Shown: in pieces, positions 37,942-46,623 of the stretch
Numbering within the stretch: position 1 is the stretch's first letter
Layout of the letters: each line of letters starts with the position of its first letter
Assembly (NCBI RefSeq): GCF_014650575.1
Contig: NZ_BMVF01000001.1
Location: 1-64,000, forward strand
Length of the DNA stretch: 64,000 nucleotides
Direction of reading: 5' to 3'
Source of the DNA: Streptomyces naganishii JCM 4654
Lineage (GTDB): Bacteria > Actinomycetota > Actinomycetes > Streptomycetales > Streptomycetaceae
Made by a program: the position numbers and the translations under genes
The notes under the pieces: generated by a model
Database searches by the model: none
The model's input: only the letters and a program-made list of their open reading frames with translations
What the model was told of the DNA's origin: nothing

Positions 37942-38604
37942 CTAACGGCGGCCCGCCGCGGTCGCCCGGGTTCGCCTCAGGACGCGCAGGGAGCCGGTTA
38001 CCGAGGTTTCGGTGAAGTCGCCGGACTCCAGGGCCCTGAGGTACACGCGGTACGGCGCCTGGCCGGTGAACTCGTCCAGCGGCTCGGGGAACACGTCGTG
38101 GATGACCAGCAGCCCGCCCTCGGCGACGTGGGGCGCCCAGCCCTCGTAGTCGGCGCCGGCGTGCTCGTCGGTGTGGCCGCCGTCGACGAAGACCAGTCCG
38201 AGGGGTGAGTTCCACAGCGCGGCGATCTGCGGCGAGCGGCCGACGAGCGCCACCACGTGCTCCTCCAGGCCGGCCCGGTGCAGGGTGCGGCGGAAGGCGG
38301 GCAGGGTGTCCATCAGGCCGATCTCGGGGTCGACCGTCTCCGGGTCGTGGTAGTCCCAGCCGGGCTGCTGCTCCTCGCTGCCCCGGTGGTGGTCGACGGT
38401 CAGGGCGGTCACGCCCGCCTGGCGGGCCGCGTCCGCGAGCAGGACCGTCGAGCGTCCGCAGTAGGTGCCGACCTCCAGCAGCGGCAGCCCGAGCCGCCCC
38501 GCCTCCACGGCCGCCCCGTACAGCGCGAGCCCCTCGTCGGTGGGCATGAACCCCTTGGCGGCCTCGAAGGCGGCCAGGATGTCGGGCTTGGGCGCCGCGG
38601 GCAT
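37942..38604 (-). CDS. class I SAM-dependent methyltransferase (MT-24 type)
   Basis: A 220-aa methyltransferase-fold protein. LPLLEVGTYCGRSTVLLADAARQAG (about 40-64) is motif I, ALTVDHHRGSEEQQPGWDYHDP follows with a His/Asp cluster, and GLVFVDGGHTDEHAGADYEGWAPHVAEGGLLVIHDVF (about 134-170) gives the acidic motif II and a DGGHT metal-type site. The DHHRGSEEQ block is conserved in actinobacterial homologues as I recall them. Substrate unknown. The ATG at 38604 follows GGAGAGGA. It lies immediately upstream of the amidase. Confidence 0.82.
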   Translation of the reverse strand: MPAAPKPDILAAFEAAKGFMPTDEGLALYGAAVEAGRLGLPLLEVGTYCGRSTVLLADAARQAGVTALTVDHHRGSEEQQPGWDYHDPETVDPEIGLMDTLPAFRRTLHRAGLEEHVVALVGRSPQIAALWNSPLGLVFVDGGHTDEHAGADYEGWAPHVAEGGLLVIHDVFPEPLDEFTGQAPYRVYLRALESGDFTETSVTGSLRVLRRTRATAAGRR

Positions 38605-38651
38605 GCGGGTCCTCTCCGGTCGTACGGGCTTGGCTTCGGCGCCCCATGCTG

Positions 38652-38687
38652 CCGCACCCCCTGCCGGGCGGGCGACAGGGGGTGCGG
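38652..38687. terminator. terminator hairpin between MFS and methyltransferase genes
   Basis: CCGCACCCCCTG (38652-38663) pairs perfectly over 12 bp with CAGGGGGTGCGG (38676-38687), loop 12 nt. It lies just beyond the 3' end of the minus-strand MFS gene. Confidence 0.75.
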
Positions 38688-38720
38688 GTGGGACGGGTCT
38701 CAGCCTCCGGCGCTCACGGC

Positions 38721-40460
38721 TCAGGCGGTGACCGTCTCGCCCGGCAGGGACAGGTCCAGGTCGACCGCACGGTCGTCGCCCGCGTGGGTGGCGGCCGAGG
38801 CGCGCGGGCCGTGCCCGGCGGCGCGGGCGGCCAGGACGTACGGGCCCTCGGCGGGCACCGCGAGGGCGTAGCTGCCGTCGGCGCCGGTCAGGGTCGCCCC
38901 GGCCTGCCGCCCCCGGCGGTCGATCAGCGTGACCTTGGCGCGGGCGACCGGAGCGCCCTCGGCGTCCAGGACGCGGCCGCGGAAGCCGCGCAGGACCTCG
39001 GCGGCCCGGGCCAGGTTGGCGTCCTCCTCGCTGCTGGCGCGCAGCTGGAGGCGGGCGGCGCGGGCCGGGTTCGGCAGGCACAGCGCGAGCACCAGGCCGA
39101 GGGCGACCGCGGCGGTGGCGATCAGGAAGGAGACGCGGAAGCCGTGCATGGTGGGGATCTCCAGGCCGCCCGCGTGGTGCGCGGTGTTGGCCAGCACCAT
39201 GCCGATGACCGCGCTGGAGACCGAGGTGCCGATGGACCGCATCAGGGTGTTGAGGCCGTTGGCCGCGCCGGTCTCGGAGGCGGGGACCGCGCCGACGATC
39301 AGCGCGGGCAGCGAGGAGTAGGCGAGGCCGATGCCGGCGCCCAGGACGACGGAGGTGACGACCGTCTGCCAGGCCGCGTTCATCAGGCCGAGGCCGCCGC
39401 CGTAGCCGACGGCGATGACGAGCAGGCCGGTGATCAGGGTGACCTTGGGGCCGTAGCGGGCGGACAGGCGCGCGTAGACCGGCGCGGTGAACATCATCGT
39501 CAGGCCCAGCGGGGCCACGCACAGCCCCGCGACGACCATCGACTGGCCGAGGCCGTAGCCGGTCGCGGCGGGCAGCTGGAGCAGCTGGGGCAGGACCAGC
39601 GAGACGACGTAGAAGCTGACGCCGACCATGATCGAGGCGAGGTTGGTGAGCAGCACCTCGCGGCGGGCGGTGGTGCGCAGGTCGACCAGCGGGGCGGCGA
39701 TCCGCAGCTCCAGCAGGCCCCACAGCAGCAGGACGGCGACGGCGGCGGCGAACAGGCCGAGCGTGGTGGCCGACGACCAGCCCCAGTCGCTGCCCTTGGT
39801 GATGGGCAGCAGGAACAGGACCAGCCCGGCGGACAGGCCGAGCGCGCCCAGCAGGTCGAAGGAGCCCTCGGCGCGCATCGGCGACTCGGGCACGGTGAGC
39901 AGGGTGAGGACGATGCACAGGACACCGAGTCCGGCGGCCCCGTAGAACAGGGTGTGCCAGTCGGTGTGCTGGGCGACCAGGGCGGCGGCGGGCAGCGCGA
40001 GACCGCCGCCGACGCCGATCGAGGAACTCATCAGGGCCATCGCCGAGCCGAGCCGCTCGCGGGGCAGCATGTCGCGCATCAGGCCGATGCCCAGCGGGAT
40101 CGCGCCCATCGCGAAGCCCTGGAGGGTACGGCCCAGGATCATGGGCAGCAGGGCGCTGGTGAGCGCGCTGAGCAGTGCCCCGGCCACCATCACGGCGAGG
40201 CTGGCGATCAGCATGCGGCGCTTGCCGTACAGGTCGCCGAGGCGGCCCATGATGGGTGTGGCCACGGCGCCCGAGAGGAGGGTGGAGGTCAGGACCCAGG
40301 TGGCGTTGCTGGGCGAGGTGTCCAGCAGTCGCGGCAGATCCTTGATGACCGGGACCAGCAGGGTCTGCATCACCGCGACAACGATGCCCGCGAAGGCGAG
40401 TACCGGGACGACGGCCCCGCTCGCGCTCCGTGCGGGCCGTTCGGTCGGTGTGAGCGTCAT
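38721..40460 (-). CDS. DHA2-type MFS transporter fused to a carboxypeptidase-regulatory-like domain
   Basis: A 579-aa protein. Residues 15-465 are a 14-helix MFS exporter: VVAVMQTLLVPVIKDLP in helix 1, GRLGDLYGKRRML in loop 2-3, LQGFAMGAIPLGIGLMRDMLP, and GAANGLNTLMRSIGTSVSSAV. After a short helical spacer, residues ~495-579 form a beta-sandwich: GFRGRVLDAEGAPVARAKVTLIDRRGRQAG...TGADGSYALAVPAEGPYVLAARAAGH, the carboxypeptidase-regulatory / transthyretin-like fold. That domain is normally extracellular, whereas it should lie in the cytoplasm here if helix topology is standard. The ATG at 40460 is assigned. It is divergent from the next exporter. Confidence 0.83.
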   Translation of the reverse strand: MTLTPTERPARSASGAVVPVLAFAGIVVAVMQTLLVPVIKDLPRLLDTSPSNATWVLTSTLLSGAVATPIMGRLGDLYGKRRMLIASLAVMVAGALLSALTSALLPMILGRTLQGFAMGAIPLGIGLMRDMLPRERLGSAMALMSSSIGVGGGLALPAAALVAQHTDWHTLFYGAAGLGVLCIVLTLLTVPESPMRAEGSFDLLGALGLSAGLVLFLLPITKGSDWGWSSATTLGLFAAAVAVLLLWGLLELRIAAPLVDLRTTARREVLLTNLASIMVGVSFYVVSLVLPQLLQLPAATGYGLGQSMVVAGLCVAPLGLTMMFTAPVYARLSARYGPKVTLITGLLVIAVGYGGGLGLMNAAWQTVVTSVVLGAGIGLAYSSLPALIVGAVPASETGAANGLNTLMRSIGTSVSSAVIGMVLANTAHHAGGLEIPTMHGFRVSFLIATAAVALGLVLALCLPNPARAARLQLRASSEEDANLARAAEVLRGFRGRVLDAEGAPVARAKVTLIDRRGRQAGATLTGADGSYALAVPAEGPYVLAARAAGHGPRASAATHAGDDRAVDLDLSLPGETVTA

Positions 40461-40698
40461 GGAGTGAGGCCTCCGGGCCTTGAGGTGGTCAGTGTGCGGC
40501 CGTCCGTACGGGACGGGTGCTGGGGGAACCTTGTATGCACGGGCAACTATTCCGATGCTTTGGCGTACTAACGATTTCTTGACCATTCCGTGAGGAAGCG
40601 GTCGCGGGGAGAGGGAAGGGGGGCCGGGGTCCTAGGACCAGGGACCCGGGCGGGCCGGTGCGAAATCCCGATGCAAGGGGCGCGAGCGGGTTGAGAGC

Positions 40699-42135
40699 AT
40701 GACACCCATGCTCGAAGCCGCCGTCACCCCGATATCCCGCCCCCGCCGCCCCGGGCCGCCGCCCACCTGGCTCGTGGTGGCCCTCGCCTGCGCCGGGCAG
40801 TTCCTGGTCGTCCTCGACGTCTCCGTCGTCAACGTGGCGCTGCCGTCCATGCGGTCCGACCTCGGGCTCAGCGCACCGGGCCTGCAGTGGGTCGTCAACG
40901 CCTACGCGATCGCCTTCGCCGGGTTCATGCTGCTCGGCGGCCGGGCCGGCGACCTGTACGGGCGCAAGCGGATGTTCCTCGTCGGGCTCGGCATGTTCAC
41001 GCTGGCCTCACTGGGCGGCGGACTGGCCCAGGACGGCTGGCAGTTGCTGCTGGCGCGGGCCGCGCAGGGACTCGGCGCGGCGGTGCTCGCGCCCTCCACA
41101 CTGACGCTGCTGACCGCCGCCGTGCCCGAGGGCCCGGCCCGGGCGCGGGCCATCGCCACCTGGACCGCGGTCGGCGCGGGCGGCGGAGCGGCGGGCGGAC
41201 TGGTCGGCGGACTGCTGGTGCAGGGGCTGTCGTGGCGGTGGGTGCTGCTGATCAACGTGCCGGTCGGCGCGGTCGTCCTGGCCGGCTCGCTGCGGTGGCT
41301 GACCGAGAGCAGGGCGCCCGGCGGACGCCGGCTCGACCTGCCCGGCGCGCTGCTGGTGACCGCCGGCCTGGCGAGCCTCGCCTACGGCATCTCGCGGACC
41401 GGGGCCGAGGGCTGGACGGCCGCCGCCACCCTCGGGCCGCTGCTCGCCGGCCTCGCGCTCGTCGCGCTGTTCCTCGCCGTCGAGGCCCGCACGGCCGCCC
41501 CGCTGATGCCGCTCGCACTGCTGCGCCTGCGCTCGGTGGCGTCGGCCAACGCGGCCATGTTCGTGTGCGGTTCGGCCATGTTCTGCATGTGGTTCTTCAT
41601 GACCCTCTACGCCCAGAACGTGCTCGGCTACTCCCCGCTGGACGCCGGACTCGCCCTGGTCCCCAGCTCGCTGGCCGTCGTCCTCGGCTCCAAGCTGGCC
41701 CCGCGCCTGATGCCGGCGGCCGGGGCGCGCGGGGTGGCGGTGGGCGGGACGCTGGTGGCGGCCGCCGGGTTCGCCTGGCAGTCCACGATGCGCGCGGACG
41801 GCGCGTACCTGACCGCCATCATGCTCCCCGGCGTACTGATGATGCTGGGCGCGGGCCTGGCCGCGACCCCGCTGGCCGCCCTGGCCACCTCCGGGGCGGC
41901 GCCCGGCGACGCGGGAGTGGTCTCGGGACTGGTCAACACCTCGCGGACGATGGGGGGTTCGCTCGGACTGGCCGTCATGTCGACCATCGCCGCGGCCCGT
42001 ACGGCGGGCCGGGCCACTCCCGAGGCCCTGACGGACGGCTACGCGCTGGCCTTCCGCACGGCGGCCGTGACACTGGCGGCCGGCGCGCTGCTGATGTGGG
42101 CCTGGCTGCCGCGCACCGCGCGCAAGGCCGCGTAG
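40699..42135 (+). CDS. DHA2-family MFS exporter
   Basis: A 478-aa, 14-helix drug:H+ antiporter of the EmrB/QacA type. Helix 1 has LVVLDVSVVNVALPSM, loop 2-3 GGRAGDLYGRKRMF, and helix 5 the antiporter region VGAGGGAAGGLVGGLL. LINVPVGAVVLAG follows as usual. No fused extra domain is present, unlike the two other DHA2 genes in this window. Start ATG 40699, with a second ATG at 40708 as alternative. The 238-bp divergent gap to the other MFS gene has no recognised operator. Confidence 0.87.
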   Translation: MTPMLEAAVTPISRPRRPGPPPTWLVVALACAGQFLVVLDVSVVNVALPSMRSDLGLSAPGLQWVVNAYAIAFAGFMLLGGRAGDLYGRKRMFLVGLGMFTLASLGGGLAQDGWQLLLARAAQGLGAAVLAPSTLTLLTAAVPEGPARARAIATWTAVGAGGGAAGGLVGGLLVQGLSWRWVLLINVPVGAVVLAGSLRWLTESRAPGGRRLDLPGALLVTAGLASLAYGISRTGAEGWTAAATLGPLLAGLALVALFLAVEARTAAPLMPLALLRLRSVASANAAMFVCGSAMFCMWFFMTLYAQNVLGYSPLDAGLALVPSSLAVVLGSKLAPRLMPAAGARGVAVGGTLVAAAGFAWQSTMRADGAYLTAIMLPGVLMMLGAGLAATPLAALATSGAAPGDAGVVSGLVNTSRTMGGSLGLAVMSTIAAARTAGRATPEALTDGYALAFRTAAVTLAAGALLMWAWLPRTARKAA

Positions 42136-42145
42136 AGGCGCGTAC

Positions 42146-42185
42146 GGCCGGGGGCGGCCGGGGGCGGCCGGGGGCGTCCGGGGGC
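42146..42185. repeat. four 10-bp tandem repeats
   Basis: Three copies of GGCCGGGGGC followed by GTCCGGGGGC lie between the converging MFS exporter and response regulator genes. Possibly replication slippage; no function evident. Confidence 0.75.
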
Positions 42186-42215
42186 CTGCGGGCATGGGGG
42201 CCTGGGCCCGGCGGG

Positions 42216-42857
42216 TTACAGCCAGCCCTGGTGGCGGGCCTCGCGGACGGCCTCGGCGCGGTTGCGGGTGCTGGTCTTGCCGATCGCGGAGGAGAGGTAG
42301 TTGCGCACGGTGGACTCCGACAGGTGCAGCGCGGCCGCGATGTCGGCGACCGTCGCGCCGTCCGCGGAGGCCTTCAGCACGTCGCACTCGCGGGCGGTGA
42401 GCGGACTGGGGCCCGCGCTGAGCGCGGCGGCCGCGAGGGCCGGGTCGACCACCGTCTCACCGGCCAGCACCCGGCGGATCGCGGCGGCCAGTTCCTCCAC
42501 CGGGCCGTCCTTGACGAGGAAGCCGGCCGCGCCCGCCTCCATGGCCCGGCGCAGATAGCCGGGGCGGCCGAACGTGGTCAGTATCAGCACCCGGCAGCCG
42601 GGCGCCTCCTCGCGCAGCCGCGCGGCCGCGTCCAGGCCGCTCAGGCCCGGCAGTTCGATGTCGAGCAGGGCCACGTCGGGGCAGTGGGTGAGTGCCGCGC
42701 CGACGATCGCGTCGCCGGTGGGCACCTGCGCGACGACCTCCATGTCGTCCTCCATGCCGAGCAGCAGCGCGAGCGCGCCCCGCATCATCTGCTGGTCCTC
42801 CGCGAGCAGGACGCGAATCGACTTGGCGGGCCGGTGGTCCCGCGGCATCTCGGTCAC
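42216..42857 (-). CDS. NarL/FixJ-type response regulator
   Basis: A 213-aa DNA-binding regulator. The receiver domain has IRVLLAEDQQMMRGALALLL (acidic pocket), ALLDIELPG (phospho-Asp near 66), ILTTFGRPG and VKDGPVEELAAAI (conserved Lys). The LuxR-type HTH is LTARECDVLKASADGATVADIAAALHLSESTVRNYLSSAIGKTSTRNR (about 153-200). The histidine kinase at 44671 and ABC exporter at 45898-47636 are its natural partners, but an arabinofuranosidase gene on the other strand separates them. The GTG at 42857 or ATG at 42848 starts it. Confidence 0.92.
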   Translation of the reverse strand: MTEMPRDHRPAKSIRVLLAEDQQMMRGALALLLGMEDDMEVVAQVPTGDAIVGAALTHCPDVALLDIELPGLSGLDAAARLREEAPGCRVLILTTFGRPGYLRRAMEAGAAGFLVKDGPVEELAAAIRRVLAGETVVDPALAAAALSAGPSPLTARECDVLKASADGATVADIAAALHLSESTVRNYLSSAIGKTSTRNRAEAVREARHQGWL

Positions 42858-43009
42858 GGCCCAAGCGTAGGGCAGCGCCGGCCGGTCGAAGACTTCTCGT
42901 TCTTCGCCGCCGCAGGGGTTGACGGTTCACGGCCGCGCCAAAACAATCGCCTCTGAAATTCCGGAATTCCGTCGCCGAATAGGTTCGGTATTTCGATCGA
43001 ACGGCGTCC

Positions 43010-43085
43010 GGGATCTCGAACGGCCGGTATTCCGAACGATTGGTATTCCGAACACCCGGTATTCCGGACATTCGGTGTCCCGCAG
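43010..43085. repeat. 16-bp-period iteron-like array upstream of the arabinofuranosidase
   Basis: GGTATTCCGAAC occurs at 43026 and 43042, GGTATTCCGGAC at 43058. Degenerate copies fall in register at 43010 (GGGATCTCGAAC) and 43074 (GGTGTCCCGCAG). The unit therefore recurs every 16 bp. A related GGTATTTCGATC lies at 42987 and an AATTCCGGAATT palindrome near 42957-42968. The array is 34-109 bp upstream of the abf start in a locally A+T-richer gap, consistent with regulator binding sites. Confidence 0.7.
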
Positions 43086-43118
43086 CACTGCCCCACCAGG
43101 AAGCGAAGAGGTGCACCC

Positions 43119-44693
43119 TTGTCCATTCCGCGCTCGTGTCACCGGCGGCTGAGAAGAGCCGTCCTCGGCGTCCTCGCCACGCTCGCCACCGTCGCCGCGC
43201 TCGTCGTGGGCGCCGCCGCCCCGCCCGCCGCCGCCGCGGGCTCGCTGCCCTGCGACGTCTACGGCGCCGCCGGCACCCCCTGCGTCGCCGCGCACAGCCT
43301 GGTGCGCGCGCTGTACGCCTCGTACCACGGCCCGCTCTACCAGGTGCGGCGGGCCTCGGACGGCGCCACCGCGGACGTCGGCCCGCTGACGGCCGGCGGC
43401 TATGCGAACGCGGCCGCCCAGGACTCCTTCTGCACCGGCACGACCTGCGTCATCACCGAGATCTACGACCAGTCGCCCCGCCACAACGACCTCACCGTCG
43501 AGGGCGCGGGCGGCGCCGGCGCGGCGGACGTGGCCGCGCCCGCCGACGCCCTGCCGGTCACCGTGGGCGGCCACCAGGTGTACGGCCTGGAGATCTCCGC
43601 CGGCATGGGCTACCGGGACGACTCCACCTCCGGCGTCGCCGTGAACGGCCAGGCCGAGGGGATGTACATGGTCACCTCCGGCACCCACGTCAACAACCGC
43701 TGCTGCTTCGACTACGGCAACGCCGAGACCAACAACACGGACACCGGCAACGGCCACATGGACGCGATCAACTTCGGCACCGAGTGCTGGTTCTCGCCCT
43801 GTCACGGCCAGGGTCCCTGGGTGCAGGCCGATCTGGAGAACGGCCTCTTCCAGTCCGACGCCGGCTACAGCAGGAACACCTCCAACACCGGGACCGGGCC
43901 CCTGCCCTTCGTCACCGCGCTGCTGAAGAACAACGGCCAGAACCATTTCGCGCTCAAATGGGGGAATGCCCAGTCCGGCGCACTCACCACCACCTATTCC
44001 GGCGGTGAACCCACAGCGTCCGGCTACTCGCCCATGCACCAGGAGGGCGCCATCGTCCTCGGCACCGGCGGCGACAACAGCAACGGCTCCGTCGGGTCCT
44101 TCTTCGAGGGCGTGATGACCTCCGGCATCCCCACCGACGCCGCCGACGACGCCGTACAGGCGAACATCGTGTCGGCCGGATACGGCGGCCCCACCGGCAG
44201 CACCGGCACGCTCACCCCGGGCTCGGAGATCTCGCTGCGCGCGACGACCGCCTGCTGCACCGCCGACTACGTCCGCCACCAGAACGACGCGGCCGTCATC
44301 TCCGCGATCACCTCGGGCAGTTCGGCCCTGGACAAGAGCGACGCCACCTGGATCGTCCGCCGGGCCCTGGCGAGCGCCGCCGCCGCCTCCTGCGTCTCCC
44401 TCGAGTCCCGCAACTACCCGGGCGACTTCCTGCGCCACTTCGACTACCGGCTCCGCCGCGCCCCCATGGACGGCACCGCGCAGTTCCGGTCCGACGCCAC
44501 CTTCTGCCCGACGACCGGCCGGAGCGGATCGGGGACGACGTCCTTCGCCTCGTACAACTACCCGGCCCGGTACCTGCGCCACTACGACTACGGCCTCTAC
44601 ATCGCGAGCGACGGCGGCTCCAACGCCTTCGACAGCGCCACCTCCTGGGCCGACGACGTCAGCTGGCGGATCACGTCGCCCTGGTCGCCGTGA
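43119..44693 (+). CDS. secreted alpha-L-arabinofuranosidase, GH54 with CBM42
   Basis: A 524-aa exported hydrolase that releases arabinofuranosyl groups from arabinoxylan or arabinan. A signal peptide (about 1-40, ending PPAAAAG) precedes the GH54 catalytic domain: LPCDVYGAAGTPCVAAHSLVRALYASYHGPLYQVRRASDG, IYDQSPRHNDL, GHMDAINFGTECWFSPC. The C-terminal CBM42 domain (about 370-524) has the repeated arabinose-binding motif CVSLESRNYPGDFLRHFDYRL and SFASYNYPARYLRHYDYGLY. The TTG at 43119 follows GAAGAGG. Its 3' end overlaps the kinase gene by 23 bp. It interrupts an otherwise collinear ABC-kinase-regulator set. Confidence 0.92.
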   Translation: MSIPRSCHRRLRRAVLGVLATLATVAALVVGAAAPPAAAAGSLPCDVYGAAGTPCVAAHSLVRALYASYHGPLYQVRRASDGATADVGPLTAGGYANAAAQDSFCTGTTCVITEIYDQSPRHNDLTVEGAGGAGAADVAAPADALPVTVGGHQVYGLEISAGMGYRDDSTSGVAVNGQAEGMYMVTSGTHVNNRCCFDYGNAETNNTDTGNGHMDAINFGTECWFSPCHGQGPWVQADLENGLFQSDAGYSRNTSNTGTGPLPFVTALLKNNGQNHFALKWGNAQSGALTTTYSGGEPTASGYSPMHQEGAIVLGTGGDNSNGSVGSFFEGVMTSGIPTDAADDAVQANIVSAGYGGPTGSTGTLTPGSEISLRATTACCTADYVRHQNDAAVISAITSGSSALDKSDATWIVRRALASAAAASCVSLESRNYPGDFLRHFDYRLRRAPMDGTAQFRSDATFCPTTGRSGSGTTSFASYNYPARYLRHYDYGLYIASDGGSNAFDSATSWADDVSWRITSPWSP

Positions 44694-45882
44694 CCGATTC
44701 GGTCTCCGCCGACTCCGCCTGATCGGCGGGTAGTTCGGCGGTGACCGTGAAGCCGCCGCGCGGCGACGGGCCGGCCCGCAGCGAGCCGCCCGCCGCCGCG
44801 AGGCGTTCGGTCAGCCCCTTCAGACCGGTGCCGCCGGCGCCCGCGGAGCCCGCCTCCGGCGCACCGCCGTCGCGGCCCCCGCCGTTGTCGGAGACGGTGA
44901 GGCGGGCGTGGTCCGCCGTGCTGTGCACGGCGATCTCGCAGCGGGTCGCGCCGCTGTGGCGCACGGCGTTGGTGACCGACTCGCGGACCACCCAGCCCAG
45001 CAGGGCCTCGGTGCGCGGCGTCAGCGGGGGACCCGAGCGGCGGACCACCGGCTCGATGCCGGCCGCGGTCAGCGCCGAGCGGGCCCGGTCCAGCTCCGTG
45101 CTCAGGCTGCCCTCGCGGTAGCCGGTGACCGCCTCGCGGATCTCGGTCAGCGCCTGCCTGCCCACCGACTCGATGTCGTTGACCTGGCTCAGCGCCGCGT
45201 CCAGGTCCCGGGGCGCCAGCCGCCGGGCCGCCTCCGACTTCACCACGATCACCGACAGGGTGTGGCCCAGCAGGTCGTGCAGATCACGCGAGAAGCGCAG
45301 CCGTTCCTCCTCCACCGCCCGCCGCGCCAGTTCCTCCCGCGCCGCCCGCAACTCCCGCACGGCCTCGCTCAGGCCCAGGATCGCGGCGGTCACCATGCTG
45401 GACAGGAAGGTGCCGTAGGCGATGTTGATGCCGTTCCAGCCCTCGCGGTACGCGGAGACCGCACCCGCGAGCGCGGTGAGCAGCAGCCCCGTCCTGCCCA
45501 GCCACGGCCCGCGCAGCGCCGCGCCCGCCGCGAGGCCCAGCAGCGGGAAGAACAGCAGCCAGTTGCCGCCGTAGCCCAGGGCGAGACCGGTGGTCACCGC
45601 GCCCATCAGCAGCAGCGCCAGCCGCGTGGACACGGCCTCGCGCCGCTGCTTGTCGAAGGCGCGGAAGACGACGTAGATGTAGAGCGAGTTGAAGGTGAGC
45701 AGGCCGATGACGCCGACCCAGGGGTTCGGGGTCTTGCCCTGGAGGACGTTGGACAGCGAGCCCAGCCCCATCAGCAGCCACGGCAGCAGCGTGAAACCGG
45801 TGGGGGGCGGCCCCGCGTGCTCGTCCCGCTTCCCGGCCCGCCACGCCCTGCGGTCCGCCCGCGTCCCCTCACACCCGCTCAT
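44671..45882 (-). CDS. DesK/NarX-type sensor histidine kinase
   Basis: A 403-aa membrane kinase. Five or six hydrophobic segments (about 30-165) include FTLLPWLLMGLGSLSNVL and GNWLLFFPLLGLAAGAAL. The HisKA_3 box ERLRFSRDLHDLLGHTLSVIVVKSE (His near 205) precedes an ATPase domain with RESVTNAVRHSGA (N box), SDNGGGR (G1) and GTGLKGLTERL (G2). It phosphorylates the NarL-type regulator at 42216. It is downstream of the ABC permease gene, suggesting it senses what that exporter handles, often a cell-envelope drug. ATG 45882 is used; a GTG at 45891 is an alternative. Confidence 0.9.
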   Translation of the reverse strand: MSGCEGTRADRRAWRAGKRDEHAGPPPTGFTLLPWLLMGLGSLSNVLQGKTPNPWVGVIGLLTFNSLYIYVVFRAFDKQRREAVSTRLALLLMGAVTTGLALGYGGNWLLFFPLLGLAAGAALRGPWLGRTGLLLTALAGAVSAYREGWNGINIAYGTFLSSMVTAAILGLSEAVRELRAAREELARRAVEEERLRFSRDLHDLLGHTLSVIVVKSEAARRLAPRDLDAALSQVNDIESVGRQALTEIREAVTGYREGSLSTELDRARSALTAAGIEPVVRRSGPPLTPRTEALLGWVVRESVTNAVRHSGATRCEIAVHSTADHARLTVSDNGGGRDGGAPEAGSAGAGGTGLKGLTERLAAAGGSLRAGPSPRGGFTVTAELPADQAESAETESVTATRAT

Positions 45883-45897
45883 CTTCCGCACCCCCGT

Positions 45898-46623
45898 TCA
45901 GACCGCGCCCGCGTTGCGGCGGTAGGACAGCACAGCGTACGAGCCGAACGCCAGCAGCCAGGCCGTCAGCACCAGGACCGCGCCCGCCGCCGGCGCGTGC
46001 CCCTCGGTCACCGCAAGGCCCAGGTCGGCGAAGCGGTGCGTCGGCGTGTACGCGGACACCGCGCGCAGCCAGTGCGGGAACAGCGACACCGGGAACCACA
46101 GGCCGCCGAGGACCGCGAGCCCCAGGTTGCACACCATGTTCACCACGCCCGTGGTCTGCGCGGTCAGCCCGTAGCCGTTGCCCAGCCCGAGCAGCGTGAA
46201 GGGCAGCGAGCCCAGCCACAGCAGCAGCGCGGTCACCGCCCACTGCCACGCCTGGAGCCGTACGCCGTTGACCAGCCCGCCCGCCAGCAGCACCGCGCAG
46301 ATCGCGGGCAGCACCGTCACCGAACCGGTCAGCGCCCGGCCGGCGACCACCTGACGCGGCGTCATCGGGGTCACCCTCAGCTGCCGCAGCCAGCCCACCG
46401 TGCGGTCCTCGGCGACCCCGCCGCCGGTGTTCAGCGCCGAGCCGACCGCGCCGTACGCGGCCATGCCGACCATGGACGCCGTCCGCCAAGTGGGGTCGTT
46501 CTCCCCGAGGTTGGTGAACAGCAGGTACATCATCACCGGCATCGCGATGCCGCCGATCACGAAGCCCACGTCGCGCAGGGTGCGGCGCACCTCGAGGCGC
46601 AGGTAGTCGAACACGCCGGACAT
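45898..46623 (-). CDS. ABC-2 type transporter permease
   Basis: A 241-aa membrane protein with six helices. RLEVRRTLRDVGFVIGGIAMPVMMYLLFTNLG is the first segment, followed by a cytoplasmic loop with DRTVGWLRQLRVTPMTPRQVVAGR (about 81-104), typical of ABC-2 permeases in DrrB/NatB-like exporters. LGLAVLGGLWFPVSLFPHWL lies before the last helices. It works with the ATPase encoded just upstream. The ATG at 46623 has GGAGA 7 nt upstream; a GTG one codon earlier overlaps the ATPase stop. Confidence 0.9.
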   Translation of the reverse strand: MSGVFDYLRLEVRRTLRDVGFVIGGIAMPVMMYLLFTNLGENDPTWRTASMVGMAAYGAVGSALNTGGGVAEDRTVGWLRQLRVTPMTPRQVVAGRALTGSVTVLPAICAVLLAGGLVNGVRLQAWQWAVTALLLWLGSLPFTLLGLGNGYGLTAQTTGVVNMVCNLGLAVLGGLWFPVSLFPHWLRAVSAYTPTHRFADLGLAVTEGHAPAAGAVLVLTAWLLAFGSYAVLSYRRNAGAV

